Origin: Clostridiales bacterium
GTDB taxonomy: Bacteria; Bacillota; Clostridia; Oscillospirales; CAG-272
DNA length: 64,000 nt
Direction: 5' to 3'
Assembly: GCA_012514145.1 (NCBI GenBank)
Contig: JAAZAV010000027.1
Span: 1-64,000 of the forward strand
The notes beneath the pieces were generated by a model. The model worked only from the letters and a program-made list of their open reading frames with translations, ran no database searches and had not been told where the DNA came from. Both the position numbers and the translations under genes were made by a program. Positions 1-6,402 of this stretch are shown here, piece after piece. Within the stretch, counting starts at the first letter, position 1. Every line of letters starts with the position of its first letter.

Positions 1-308
1 ATCCGCCGCCAGCTGTCAAGCTCGCGGTAATACAGACCGGATACTCTCCCGTCATCCTCGCGCAGAAGGATGATATCGCCTCTCTGCAGCTGTCCAACTT
101 TGTTGTGCAGCAGCAGTGAGTAAATCCTTTGGCACAGATGCCTGTCCTCGTCCCCGGTCATCCGCTCGATAACGCCTTTGAGATACACGCTGCAGTCCCT
201 CTCGGCGGGCAGCTTGTCATCCCTGACCAGCTCCGCAAAGCGCTTTTGCGGACGGAAGGCGGCCATGATCTCACTGTTTGCGTTCGGGCGGTAAATTGTG
301 TAGGTCAT
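1..308 (-). CDS. Hypothetical element protein, cut by the window edge
   Basis: This is a partial leftward gene. The ATG at 306-308 follows a good ribosome binding site (GGAG within the reverse complement of 310-322), and the frame stays open for 102 codons to base 1. The visible protein starts MTYTIYRPNANSEIM and continues with a charged, soluble sequence. It holds a short beta-rich stretch (LQRGDIILLREDDG) that could be a small-domain turn. I recognise no family. It begins 2 nt after the stop of the upstream gene, so it belongs to the same leftward operon as the four genes to its right. The context suggests a phage or integrative-element accessory protein. The C-terminus lies outside the window. 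Confidence 0.7.
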   Translation of the reverse strand, partial: MTYTIYRPNANSEIMAAFRPQKRFAELVRDDKLPAERDCSVYLKGVIERMTGDEDRHLCQRIYSLLLHNKVGQLQRGDIILLREDDGRVSGLYYRELDSWRR

Positions 309-310
309 GA

Positions 311-712
311 TTATATCTCCTCAGTATCTTCGCGGCTATAGAGGCAGCACTTTTCATCATCAATCCATGTGTACATTTCCTCGATTATCCCTCTGACCCC
401 GGCACAATTCGTCGTATTTTTCGGGACAAGCAGGTGTTCAAGGACAAAGGACTGTTCCGCACCGTCGGATGTCGTCCAGTCAATCGTTATCTGATAAGCA
501 GCCCACACAGCAGCCGACAGCCCGACAAGTTTCAAGTAATATTCTTCGCCGCTTACATAGTCGTTTCGGCACCAATGTTCGTTATATTTTTCGGCTAACG
601 CGGCACTTACATCAAACAGCTTTCGCAAGGTTTGAGTTTCTCGCGGTCGCATAACTCCCGCTAATTTGACGGCGAGCCTCTTCCGGTATTCTTTTCTCTC
701 TTTTTTAGTCAT
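311..712 (-). CDS. Hypothetical element protein, 133 aa
   Basis: A small soluble protein with a very basic start (MTKKERKEYRKRLAVKLAG) and a mostly helical body rich in Tyr, Trp and Cys. It has no signal peptide or membrane segment. The ATG (710-712) overlaps the stop of the upstream DUF3846-like gene in an ATGA arrangement, which indicates translational coupling. Its own stop is 2 nt before the next gene. I do not recognise the family. Position in a leftward operon driven by the Cro-side promoter suggests a phage-type early or accessory gene. Confidence 0.65.
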   Translation of the reverse strand: MTKKERKEYRKRLAVKLAGVMRPRETQTLRKLFDVSAALAEKYNEHWCRNDYVSGEEYYLKLVGLSAAVWAAYQITIDWTTSDGAEQSFVLEHLLVPKNTTNCAGVRGIIEEMYTWIDDEKCCLYSREDTEEI

Positions 713-1137
713 TCCCCCGCCCCCTTTTGCCGCCGATAATCCCGGCCGTCGATATGCTCACCCAGCACGTCCATGTAACGCAATGCGTTAATTACGTGCC
801 CGATAACCTCGCTGTCCAGTCCGTTAAACACGCAGTCATCGTCATCTACCGTAATCACCGCCGCCGGACCGTAGATGTCGTAACCGGGCTTGTCGAACAA
901 AGCTGAAGCCGCTTTGTTAAACTCCGCTCGCAGCTCCATGCTGTCGGAATTAAACAGCATAACCAGCGTCTCACCAAAACATGCCCAACACCCAAGGAAT
1001 TCAATCTTGCTATTCCCGCCCGTCAGCCTCTGGAGCAGCTGCAGGCTCGGCTCCCCTCTCACCGGGATAATGTCATAGCTGCCGTCAGTCCGCAGCTCAA
1101 GCACATGTTTGACCTGTTTTGTGTATTGTTTGCTCAT
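709..1137 (-). CDS. DUF3846-like protein
   Basis: This 142-residue protein has the general layout I associate with DUF3846. A central segment reads GETLVMLFNSDSMELRAEFN, followed by a DIYGPAAVITVDDDD stretch, resembling the family's pattern of a remembered small integer field, an Asn-rich turn and a xxGPAVIxxxD block. Such proteins are common in conjugative elements and phages of Firmicutes and have no known biochemical role. The match is from memory of the pattern and is moderate. The gene lies in the leftward operon, overlaps the following gene by 4 nt and sits about 50 nt after the preceding 65-aa gene. Confidence 0.55.
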   Translation of the reverse strand: MSKQYTKQVKHVLELRTDGSYDIIPVRGEPSLQLLQRLTGGNSKIEFLGCWACFGETLVMLFNSDSMELRAEFNKAASALFDKPGYDIYGPAAVITVDDDDCVFNGLDSEVIGHVINALRYMDVLGEHIDGRDYRRQKGAGE

Positions 1138-1187
1138 ATAAATTCCTCGTATTCATCGGTTCTGTGTGTAAGCGTGTGCGTATGTGT

Positions 1188-1385
1188 TTATGATTCGGAT
1201 TTCTGCGCCTCCTGAGATTTGCGGAACAGCGGCAGGAAGACCTCCCGCGCCGCCCGGTCGCAGGCCTTTCGGTCGGCCGCAGTCATCGCCGGGGTCTGAT
1301 CACGGTAGATCGGCACTACCTCGCCGGTGAAGCTGCCGTCAGGCGCTCGAAGGTGTATCTCACCAACCTTGACCTTCTCTGCCAT
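1188..1385 (-). CDS. Small hypothetical protein, 65 aa
   Basis: A short charged protein (starts MAEKVKVGEIHLRAPDG) with no recognisable domain. The start is well supported: a GGAGG site lies 7 nt before the ATG at 1383-1385. Immediately upstream of that site is a perfect 20-bp copy of the sequence that also precedes the Cro-like gene, so the two genes appear to share a leader or operator element. It is likely an element-encoded accessory protein. No function can be assigned. Confidence 0.6.
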   Translation of the reverse strand: MAEKVKVGEIHLRAPDGSFTGEVVPIYRDQTPAMTAADRKACDRAAREVFLPLFRKSQEAQKSES

Positions 1386-1399
1386 TGTTCTTCCTCCGT

Positions 1400-1419
1400 T
1401 TGTAACCTTTAAGACACTT
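1400..1419. repeat. 20-bp leader repeat, copy 1
   Basis: The sequence TTGTAACCTTTAAGACACTT is identical to 1638-1657. Read on the minus strand it ends just before the ribosome binding site of the 65-aa gene and overlaps the 3' end of the Cro-like gene. It is probably an operator or a duplicated leader. Confidence 0.85.
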
Positions 1420-1621
1420 CCTCAGCAAAAAAAATAGCATCCCGTTCGGCATCTGTATAACCCATTGCTTTGCATATCGCAAAGACTTCCGACACATAAA
1501 ACTCTGATCTTCCGCTGATTTTGTTATATAAAGCCGAAACCGACATCCCAATAGCTGCCGCAAGGGCTTCCATCGTCAACCCGCGCTTGAGCATGTCGCC
1601 TTTTAAAATATTCGCCCGCAT
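1409..1621 (-). CDS. Cro-like XRE-family regulator, 70 aa
   Basis: A small helix-turn-helix DNA-binding protein. After MRANILKGDML the sequence LTMEALAAAIGMSVSALYNK is a typical XRE recognition-helix pair (Gln/Ala turn, Ser-Ala-Leu-Tyr contact helix). The start at ATG 1619-1621 is preferred over the in-frame GTG at 1628-1630, because the AGGAGGT site overlaps that GTG and is correctly spaced from the ATG. It is divergent from the S24 repressor at 1790, the usual Cro/CI arrangement, and is the first gene of the leftward operon. It probably represses one or both divergent promoters. Confidence 0.8.
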   Translation of the reverse strand: MRANILKGDMLKRGLTMEALAAAIGMSVSALYNKISGRSEFYVSEVFAICKAMGYTDAERDAIFFAEEVS

Positions 1622-1637
1622 TATGGACACCTCCTCT

Positions 1638-1657
1638 TTGTAACCTTTAAGACACTT
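1638..1657. repeat. 20-bp leader repeat, copy 2
   Basis: A perfect copy of 1400-1419, located at the predicted transcription start of the Cro-side promoter and just before the Cro-like ribosome binding site. A diverged third copy (TTGTCAATACC then TTTTTGACACTT) lies at 1682-1704 and overlaps the -35 box. This pattern is what operators of the divergent switch would look like. Confidence 0.85.
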
Positions 1658-1659
1658 TT

Positions 1660-1688
1660 AACATACCACATCTAAAATCGTTTGTCAA
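1660..1688 (-). promoter_or_regulatory. Leftward promoter of the Cro-side operon
   Basis: On the minus strand there is a perfect -35 TTGACA (1683-1688), a 17-nt spacer and -10 TATGTT (1660-1665). Predicted initiation near 1653 falls inside the 20-bp repeat, so a protein bound there would block it. Confidence 0.75.
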
Positions 1689-1729
1689 TACCTTTTTGAC
1701 ACTTTTCTAAAATATTTTGCATTTGTCTA

Positions 1730-1758
1730 TTGCCTAAACGATACCAAGATGTTATAAT
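1730..1758 (+). promoter_or_regulatory. Rightward promoter of the S24 repressor
   Basis: -35 TTGCCT (1730-1735), 17-nt spacer, -10 TATAAT (1753-1758). It drives the repressor at 1790 and is divergent from the Cro-side promoter, about 40 bp away between the two -35 boxes. Confidence 0.75.
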
Positions 1759-1789
1759 AAGCACAAATATCAGGGAAGGATTGATAATT

Positions 1790-2401
1790 GTGGGCAACGG
1801 GAACAAATTGCGCAACCGCCGGAACGAACTCGGTCTTACTTTGGAACAAGTCGGCGACATGTGCGGTGTCAGTAAAACCACTGTTCGCAAGTGGGAAACA
1901 GGAGCCATCTCCAACATGCGCCGAGACAAGGTAGTACAGCTTGCCAAAGCTCTGAAAGTTGACATATCCTTTATTCTCGACGAATATGTTAAAGAGCACC
2001 CGCCGACCGGCGTCCGCATCCCGGTATACGGCGAGGTCGCGGCAGGTACGCCGATTGAGGCTATTACCGACATCGTGGATTACGAAGAAATCACAGAAAG
2101 CATGGCGCGGCGCGGCAATTACATCGCGCTCAAAATACGCGGTGACAGCATGGAGCCCCGCATATACAAAGGCGATATAGTCATCGTCCGCCTGCAGGAC
2201 AACGTAGAGACCGGCGAACTTGCTATTGTAACAGTCAACGAAGAATCTGCAACCTGCAAGAAGATTAAACACGTTCCCGGCGGAATCATGCTGTTGAGCT
2301 TCAACCCCGACTACGATCCGCAGTTTTTCTCCAACAAACAGATCGAGGAATTGCCCGTGAAAATACTCGGTCGTGTTGTTGAAAACCGAAGCAAGTACTG
2401 A
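1790..2401 (+). CDS. CI/LexA-like repressor with S24 peptidase domain
   Basis: A two-domain phage-type repressor of 203 residues. The N-terminal XRE domain reads GLTLEQVGDMCGVSKTTVRK, and residues from about 80 form an S24/LexA autoproteolysis domain. The catalytic Ser is in GDSMEPRIYKGDIVIV and the partner Lys is in the ESATCKKI segment. The family binds operators and self-cleaves when RecA is activated by DNA damage. The start is GTG 1790, nine bases after GGGAAGGA; the upstream in-frame TTG at 1781 abuts that site and is unlikely. It faces the Cro-like gene, and its stop touches the downstream cargo region (TGATG at 2399-2403), so the cargo genes can be expressed in the integrated state. 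Confidence 0.88.
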   Translation: MGNGNKLRNRRNELGLTLEQVGDMCGVSKTTVRKWETGAISNMRRDKVVQLAKALKVDISFILDEYVKEHPPTGVRIPVYGEVAAGTPIEAITDIVDYEEITESMARRGNYIALKIRGDSMEPRIYKGDIVIVRLQDNVETGELAIVTVNEESATCKKIKHVPGGIMLLSFNPDYDPQFFSNKQIEELPVKILGRVVENRSKY

Positions 2402-2430
2402 TGCAACGCAACATCGAAAGGCGTGATAAA

Positions 2431-3162
2431 ATGAAAAAGGTTATCACAGCAATTGTTATATTGTTGCTGCTTGGCGGCATTATATTTTACCGTGTTTACG
2501 AAGAAAAAATGTATGAAATAATGACTGATAACGTCGTGGACTTGACATTTTTCTTCACAGGCGACGTAAAACTAAAGCCTGGCGAAACCTGCACCGGTAG
2601 ATATGTGCGCGCAACTCTTCGAGACGAGAACAAATTTGAACCCAGCGACGTAGAATTTGTCAGTAAGTATGATAGCATAGCAACCATCGAATTAGACTAT
2701 ATAGAACCAGGAGGCTATTTATATTACGTAATAACCGCCATTGACGTAGGCGAGACATATGTATATGCTTATGCCCCCGAAACAGATGCGACAACAAAGA
2801 AAATCAGAGTTATAGTTGAAGAAGATGATGATTTTTATTACAAAGTTAGATCCATGCCAATTTACTATTATGACGATTCCAAAGAACAAACTCTGCAATT
2901 AACAAACATTACAAGCCCATGCAAAAACGGTTCAAATGCTACCGTAAATGTTTGTGGCAAGCCTGACACAAAATACAATATATTAGTAATGTACCAATCA
3001 GGACCATGCACCGCCGAGGGGCTTGAACCCAAGATATCCGATGATAAAGGTAACGTGTCGTGGACTTGGAAGATTGACAACGACATAAAACAAGGGGAAC
3101 ATAAAATTTTTATCACCGGGGACAGTGAAGAAATGATTTGGTTCTTTATTTATATATATTAG
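2431..3162 (+). CDS. Membrane-anchored Ig-like paralogue A
   Basis: This 243-residue protein has an N-terminal hydrophobic anchor (MKKVITAIVILLLLGGIIFY) and then an extracellular part. Residues about 40-130 look like a BIG2-type Ig domain (SIATIELDYIEPGGYLYY and a GETYVYAYA strand). Residues about 155-243 form a second beta domain with the motif ITSPCKNGSNATV, DTKYNI, SWTWKI and GEHKIFITG. The C-terminal domain resembles beta-sandwich modules appended to secreted Firmicute proteins. The start at 2431 is chosen because the AAAGGCGTGAT leader is repeated before both paralogues downstream; an ATG at 2401 overlapping the repressor stop is the alternative. It is likely lysogenic-conversion cargo. 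No enzymatic motif is visible. Confidence 0.75.
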   Translation: MKKVITAIVILLLLGGIIFYRVYEEKMYEIMTDNVVDLTFFFTGDVKLKPGETCTGRYVRATLRDENKFEPSDVEFVSKYDSIATIELDYIEPGGYLYYVITAIDVGETYVYAYAPETDATTKKIRVIVEEDDDFYYKVRSMPIYYYDDSKEQTLQLTNITSPCKNGSNATVNVCGKPDTKYNILVMYQSGPCTAEGLEPKISDDKGNVSWTWKIDNDIKQGEHKIFITGDSEEMIWFFIYIY

Positions 3163-3190
3163 GGAGAGCTTTATAATATAAAAAACCGCT

Positions 3191-3229
3191 TTCCTGTCTG
3201 TAGCTTTATGAAAGGCGTGATTGAATGAA
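3191..3229 (+). repeat. 39-bp duplicated leader, copy 1
   Basis: The segment beginning TTCCTGTCTGTAGC and ending at the ATG of paralogue B matches 4002-4040 at 37 of 39 positions. It includes the ribosome binding site AAAGG. The shared 5' segment shows that the genes were duplicated together with their leaders. Confidence 0.85.
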
Positions 3230-3968
3230 AAAATCTGTCACCTCGATAAAAATCTACCCTCATATTATTGCGCTTGTGATAATTATTATAATTGTCTCCT
3301 TCTACTCCTACTTTTATGAAAAACACAGATTGTCAAACAACGTAATAGGCTTCAAGTTTTCACAAACAAATGATGTTATACTTAAACAAGGCGATGTAAG
3401 CATCGGAAGATACTTACAAGTGTTTCTTCGCGACAAGGACGCATTTAACGCAACAGAGGTCGAATTGTGCAGCTGGGACGAGAATGTGGCAACTATTGAA
3501 CTTGATATTGAAAAACCCGGCGGTTATTTGTTCTACAAAATCACTGCCGTCGGCGTTGGTGAAACATATGTTTGCGCAAACGCAAAATATAATTCGCGGT
3601 GTTCAGCACTGATTAAGGTTGTTGTCAATGATTATTATAGCATGAGCGGAACCATGTATAATTATGATTACCACGCCGCAAAATCTTATATGCTTAAACT
3701 GATAAGCGTCACAAGCCCCTGTATAAATGGTTCAAAAGCCACCGCAAAGATATGCGGCATACCTAACGCAACATATTATATTAAAATAAGTTACCGGCCA
3801 ACAGGAATTCACACAACAAAACTCGAACCCAAGACATCAGACGCAAACGGTATTATTACATGGACATGGGATATTCCAAAAGACACAATTGAAGGCAACC
3901 ATAACATTATTGTAGCAGGCGACAGCGGCGAACTAATATCATTCTCCTTCGAGACATATCAGGGTTAA
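3225..3968 (+). CDS. Membrane-anchored Ig-like paralogue B
   Basis: A 247-residue paralogue of the preceding gene with the same architecture. It has a long N-terminal hydrophobic segment (residues about 10-30, IIALVIIIIIVSFYSYF), a BIG2-like domain (ENVATIELDIEKPGGYLFY) and a C-terminal beta domain with VTSPCINGSKATA, ITWTWDI and EGNHNIIVAGD. Conserved features shared by all three copies are the SPC-NGS/K-AT strand, the WTW strand and the G-H-I-TG turn. A TATAAT-like hexamer (3172-3177) lies in the 62-bp gap before it, but no good -35 accompanies it. Function is unknown; it is presumably displayed on the outer face of the membrane. Confidence 0.75.
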   Translation: MKKSVTSIKIYPHIIALVIIIIIVSFYSYFYEKHRLSNNVIGFKFSQTNDVILKQGDVSIGRYLQVFLRDKDAFNATEVELCSWDENVATIELDIEKPGGYLFYKITAVGVGETYVCANAKYNSRCSALIKVVVNDYYSMSGTMYNYDYHAAKSYMLKLISVTSPCINGSKATAKICGIPNATYYIKISYRPTGIHTTKLEPKTSDANGIITWTWDIPKDTIEGNHNIIVAGDSGELISFSFETYQG

Positions 3969-4001
3969 TACAATTATTAAAAGTTTCACTTACGCTCCGC
4001 C

Positions 4002-4040
4002 TTCCTGTCTGTAACTTTATGAAAGGCGTGATTTAATGAA
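4002..4040 (+). repeat. 39-bp duplicated leader, copy 2
   Basis: A second copy of the 3191-3229 segment with two substitutions, ending at the start of paralogue C. Together with the protein similarity it shows that the duplication unit included the translation signals. Confidence 0.85.
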
Positions 4041-4491
4041 TGCCGATCGCCTCAACAGGCGCCTTATCATCATTATTGTCGCAGGTGTTGTTGTAATTGT
4101 CATTTGTTCCTACAACCTTTTCGGTGGAAAGGCATCCAAATCATACGAGAGCACAAAAGAAACCTATAGTATAAGCAGCTACATACCGAAACACACTTAC
4201 AATGCGGACAAAGCAATAAAGCTGAAGCTGGTAAGCGTAACAAGCCCGTGCAGAAACGGTAAAAACGCCACTGTAAAGATTTCCGGCAAACCTGATACCC
4301 GGTACTTTATCGAGGTGATATATTCATCCGGAGCAAGCAAAGCGGCAGGGCTCGGTCCAAAAACATCTGACAACAAGGGCAATGTGTCCTGGACTTGGAG
4401 AGTCGGAAGCAACACAAAGGAAGGCGAACACCCGATTATAATCACAGGCGGCGGCGAAGAACTCACCTTGTCCTTCGAAACGCATAGATAA
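4036..4491 (+). CDS. Membrane-anchored Ig-like paralogue C, shortened
   Basis: A 151-residue third paralogue. It keeps an N-terminal membrane anchor (RLIIIIVAGVVVIVICSYNLF) and the C-terminal beta domain (VTSPCRNGKNATVKISGKP, VSWTWRV, GEHPIIITGG) but lacks the central BIG2-like domain of A and B, replaced by a short Ser/Tyr-rich linker. Its C-terminal domain contains SSGASKAAGLGPKTSDNKGN, the form closest to the module seen in other secreted Firmicute proteins, so it may be nearest the ancestral domain. It ends 29 nt before the recombinase start. Confidence 0.75.
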   Translation: MNADRLNRRLIIIIVAGVVVIVICSYNLFGGKASKSYESTKETYSISSYIPKHTYNADKAIKLKLVSVTSPCRNGKNATVKISGKPDTRYFIEVIYSSGASKAAGLGPKTSDNKGNVSWTWRVGSNTKEGEHPIIITGGGEELTLSFETHR

Positions 4492-4520
4492 CAAAACGCC
4501 GTAAGAAAGGAGAGATAACC

Positions 4521-6173
4521 ATAAACGCCGTAATATATGCGCGGTACTCATCTGATAATCAAACTGAGCGCTCTATCGAGGGGCAGCTCGAGGATTGCAG
4601 GACATACGCCGCGGCTCATGACATTAACATTGTCGGCGAGTACATCGACCGCGCCCGCTCGGGCACCAGCATCAAAGGCCGAACCGCTTTTCAGAATATG
4701 CTGCGCGATTCCGAGAAACAGCTGTTTGATCTCGTGCTCGTCTACAAAATAGACCGCTTTTCCCGCAACCGCTATGATATAGCCATCTGCAAGGCGAAGC
4801 TAAACAAAAACCATGTAAAGGTGATTTCGGTCACCGAATACATATCAGACACGCCGGAAGGCATAATGCTTGAATCAATGCTTGAAGGCATGGCGGAGTA
4901 TTACAGCGCCAACCTCAGCCAGAACGTCAAGCGCGGTCAGCGCGTAGCCAGAGAGCGCGGCACTTTTACAGGCGGTAAGGCGCCCTACGGTTACCGCGTA
5001 GAGAATAAGCGGGTAGTTGTGGACGAAACCGAGACAGAGGCGCTGCGCTATGTTTTCAGCGAGTATGCCGCCGGTACTCGTTTGCGCGACATAATAGATT
5101 ACCTTAATGAAAAAGGCTACAAGCCGCGTACCGGCTTGACATTCACAGTTAACAGTATGCAGGTTGCACTCCGCAACCGTAAATACCTTGGTGAGTTTGT
5201 TGTCGGCGGCGTAAATTATCCCGATGTATACCCGCAGATTATTGACAACGACACATTTGCCGCCGTCCAGAAGCGCATTGATGCCGTCAGACGTGCCCCG
5301 GCGGCAGGAAAAGCAAAAGTTGATTATCTGCTGCAAGGTAAAGCCTTCTGCGGTCACTGCGGCGCTAATATGGTAGGCGAAAGCGGGCGGGGAAGAAACG
5401 GCAACACACATAATTATTACGCCTGCGCCGCGAAAAAGAAAGAACACACCTGCGACAAAAAGAACGAACGCAAAGACGCACTTGAACTCTATGTCACTGA
5501 GCAAACTCTGAAACACGTCCTTGTGCCGGAACGCATAGATTACATTGCCTTCCGCCTTTCCGCCGAATACGAAAAGGAATTTTCGGCGTCCGGCATCGGC
5601 AAGCTGGAACGTGACATAGAAGAAGTCGAGCGCGAAATCGAGAGCTGCATAGATACGATTGTAGCCGCCCGCGGGTCCGCCAAAGTTGCCGAGCGGATAA
5701 ACGCCAGGGTTGAGGATTTAAGCATAAAAAAAGAGGAGCTCGAATCTGAGCTCGCTCAATTGCGCATAGCCGTATCGCACAAATGCACTCCGGACGACTT
5801 TCGTCTCTGGCTGCGTTCCTTCTCCGTTTTAGACCTTACAGACGAGGACGCCCGACGCCGGATAATAGACACCTTTGTTTCCGCCGTGTATGTGTTTGAT
5901 GACAAGCTGCTTGTCTATTACAACATTTCCCACGACGGTGAGGGAGTTGTATACGAGGACGCAATCAAGGACATAGACGCCATCACAGGCGGTTCGGATT
6001 TCGCGCGCTCCGCTCCGCCACGGCTTTTCGCCGCAACATCGGAAGGTGGTCGATTGGCCGCCTTCTTTTTCCCGTTTGAACATATTTCGGATTTTTCCTG
6101 TCGTGATGCGGATTTATCCGCATTGTGCGATATAATGACTCGATTCTCGACACTCAAACACAGTTGCGGGTAA
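4521..6173 (+). CDS. Large serine recombinase (site-specific integrase), AUA start
   Basis: Catalyses integration and excision of the element by a serine recombinase mechanism. The conserved N-terminus NAVIYARYSSDNQTERSIEGQ carries the catalytic Ser in the YARYSS motif and begins at ATA 4521, 8 nt after the AAAGGAG site (4506-4512). No ATG, GTG or TTG exists in this frame between the in-frame TAG (4485-4487) and ATG 4698, and starting at 4698 would delete the active site. Then come the resolvase core (LVLVYKIDRFSRNRYD), the recombinase domain (GGKAPYGYRV to the LRNRKYLGEFVVGG region), a zinc ribbon (CGHCGANM with downstream Cys pair) and a coiled coil (residues about 390-440). Total 550 residues, normal for the family. 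Its position at the element edge is typical of integrases. Either AUA is used inefficiently or the gene has lost an ATG by mutation. Confidence 0.85.
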   Translation: MNAVIYARYSSDNQTERSIEGQLEDCRTYAAAHDINIVGEYIDRARSGTSIKGRTAFQNMLRDSEKQLFDLVLVYKIDRFSRNRYDIAICKAKLNKNHVKVISVTEYISDTPEGIMLESMLEGMAEYYSANLSQNVKRGQRVARERGTFTGGKAPYGYRVENKRVVVDETETEALRYVFSEYAAGTRLRDIIDYLNEKGYKPRTGLTFTVNSMQVALRNRKYLGEFVVGGVNYPDVYPQIIDNDTFAAVQKRIDAVRRAPAAGKAKVDYLLQGKAFCGHCGANMVGESGRGRNGNTHNYYACAAKKKEHTCDKKNERKDALELYVTEQTLKHVLVPERIDYIAFRLSAEYEKEFSASGIGKLERDIEEVEREIESCIDTIVAARGSAKVAERINARVEDLSIKKEELESELAQLRIAVSHKCTPDDFRLWLRSFSVLDLTDEDARRRIIDTFVSAVYVFDDKLLVYYNISHDGEGVVYEDAIKDIDAITGGSDFARSAPPRLFAATSEGGRLAAFFFPFEHISDFSCRDADLSALCDIMTRFSTLKHSCG

Positions 6174-6186
6174 TTATCTATTAACC

Positions 6187-6402
6187 ATGAAAAAAGAAAA
6201 ATATCAACCGGTTCGTCGCTGCGCCGAATGTGAGCACGCCTCAATTCTTGCTGATTCAAATCTGCTGTGCCGTTATGCAGGTGTGGTTCCCCTGGAGTAT
6301 GTCTGCCGGCGTTTCAGATACGACCTGCTTAAGCGCGTTCCGAAACCGCTGCCGAAAATTGAACCACCGTCTCCCGAGGAGTTGATTTTAGATGAGAATT
6401 AA
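6187..6402 (+). CDS. Small Cys-rich protein upstream of capA
   Basis: A 71-residue protein with four or five cysteines arranged RRCAECEHA, LLCRYAGV, YVCRRFRYD, suggesting a small metal-binding fold, followed by a Pro-rich tail. I recall similar short Cys-rich proteins in Clostridia but know no function. It appears complete and its 3' end overlaps capA by 11 nt, so the two are co-translated. There is no ribosome binding site before the ATG, and only 13 nt separate it from the recombinase stop. This suggests the integrated element displaced its original leader. Confidence 0.6.
   Translation: MKKEKYQPVRRCAECEHASILADSNLLCRYAGVVPLEYVCRRFRYDLLKRVPKPLPKIEPPSPEELILDEN

Noticed and set aside
129-341. 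A 70-codon plus-strand frame at the left edge
   Set aside because: The opposite strand carries an edge-truncated gene with a good start signal and operon spacing; the plus frame is its shadow.
4875-5516. A 213-codon open frame antisense to the recombinase
   Set aside because: Lies inside conserved recombinase domains and has no credible start.
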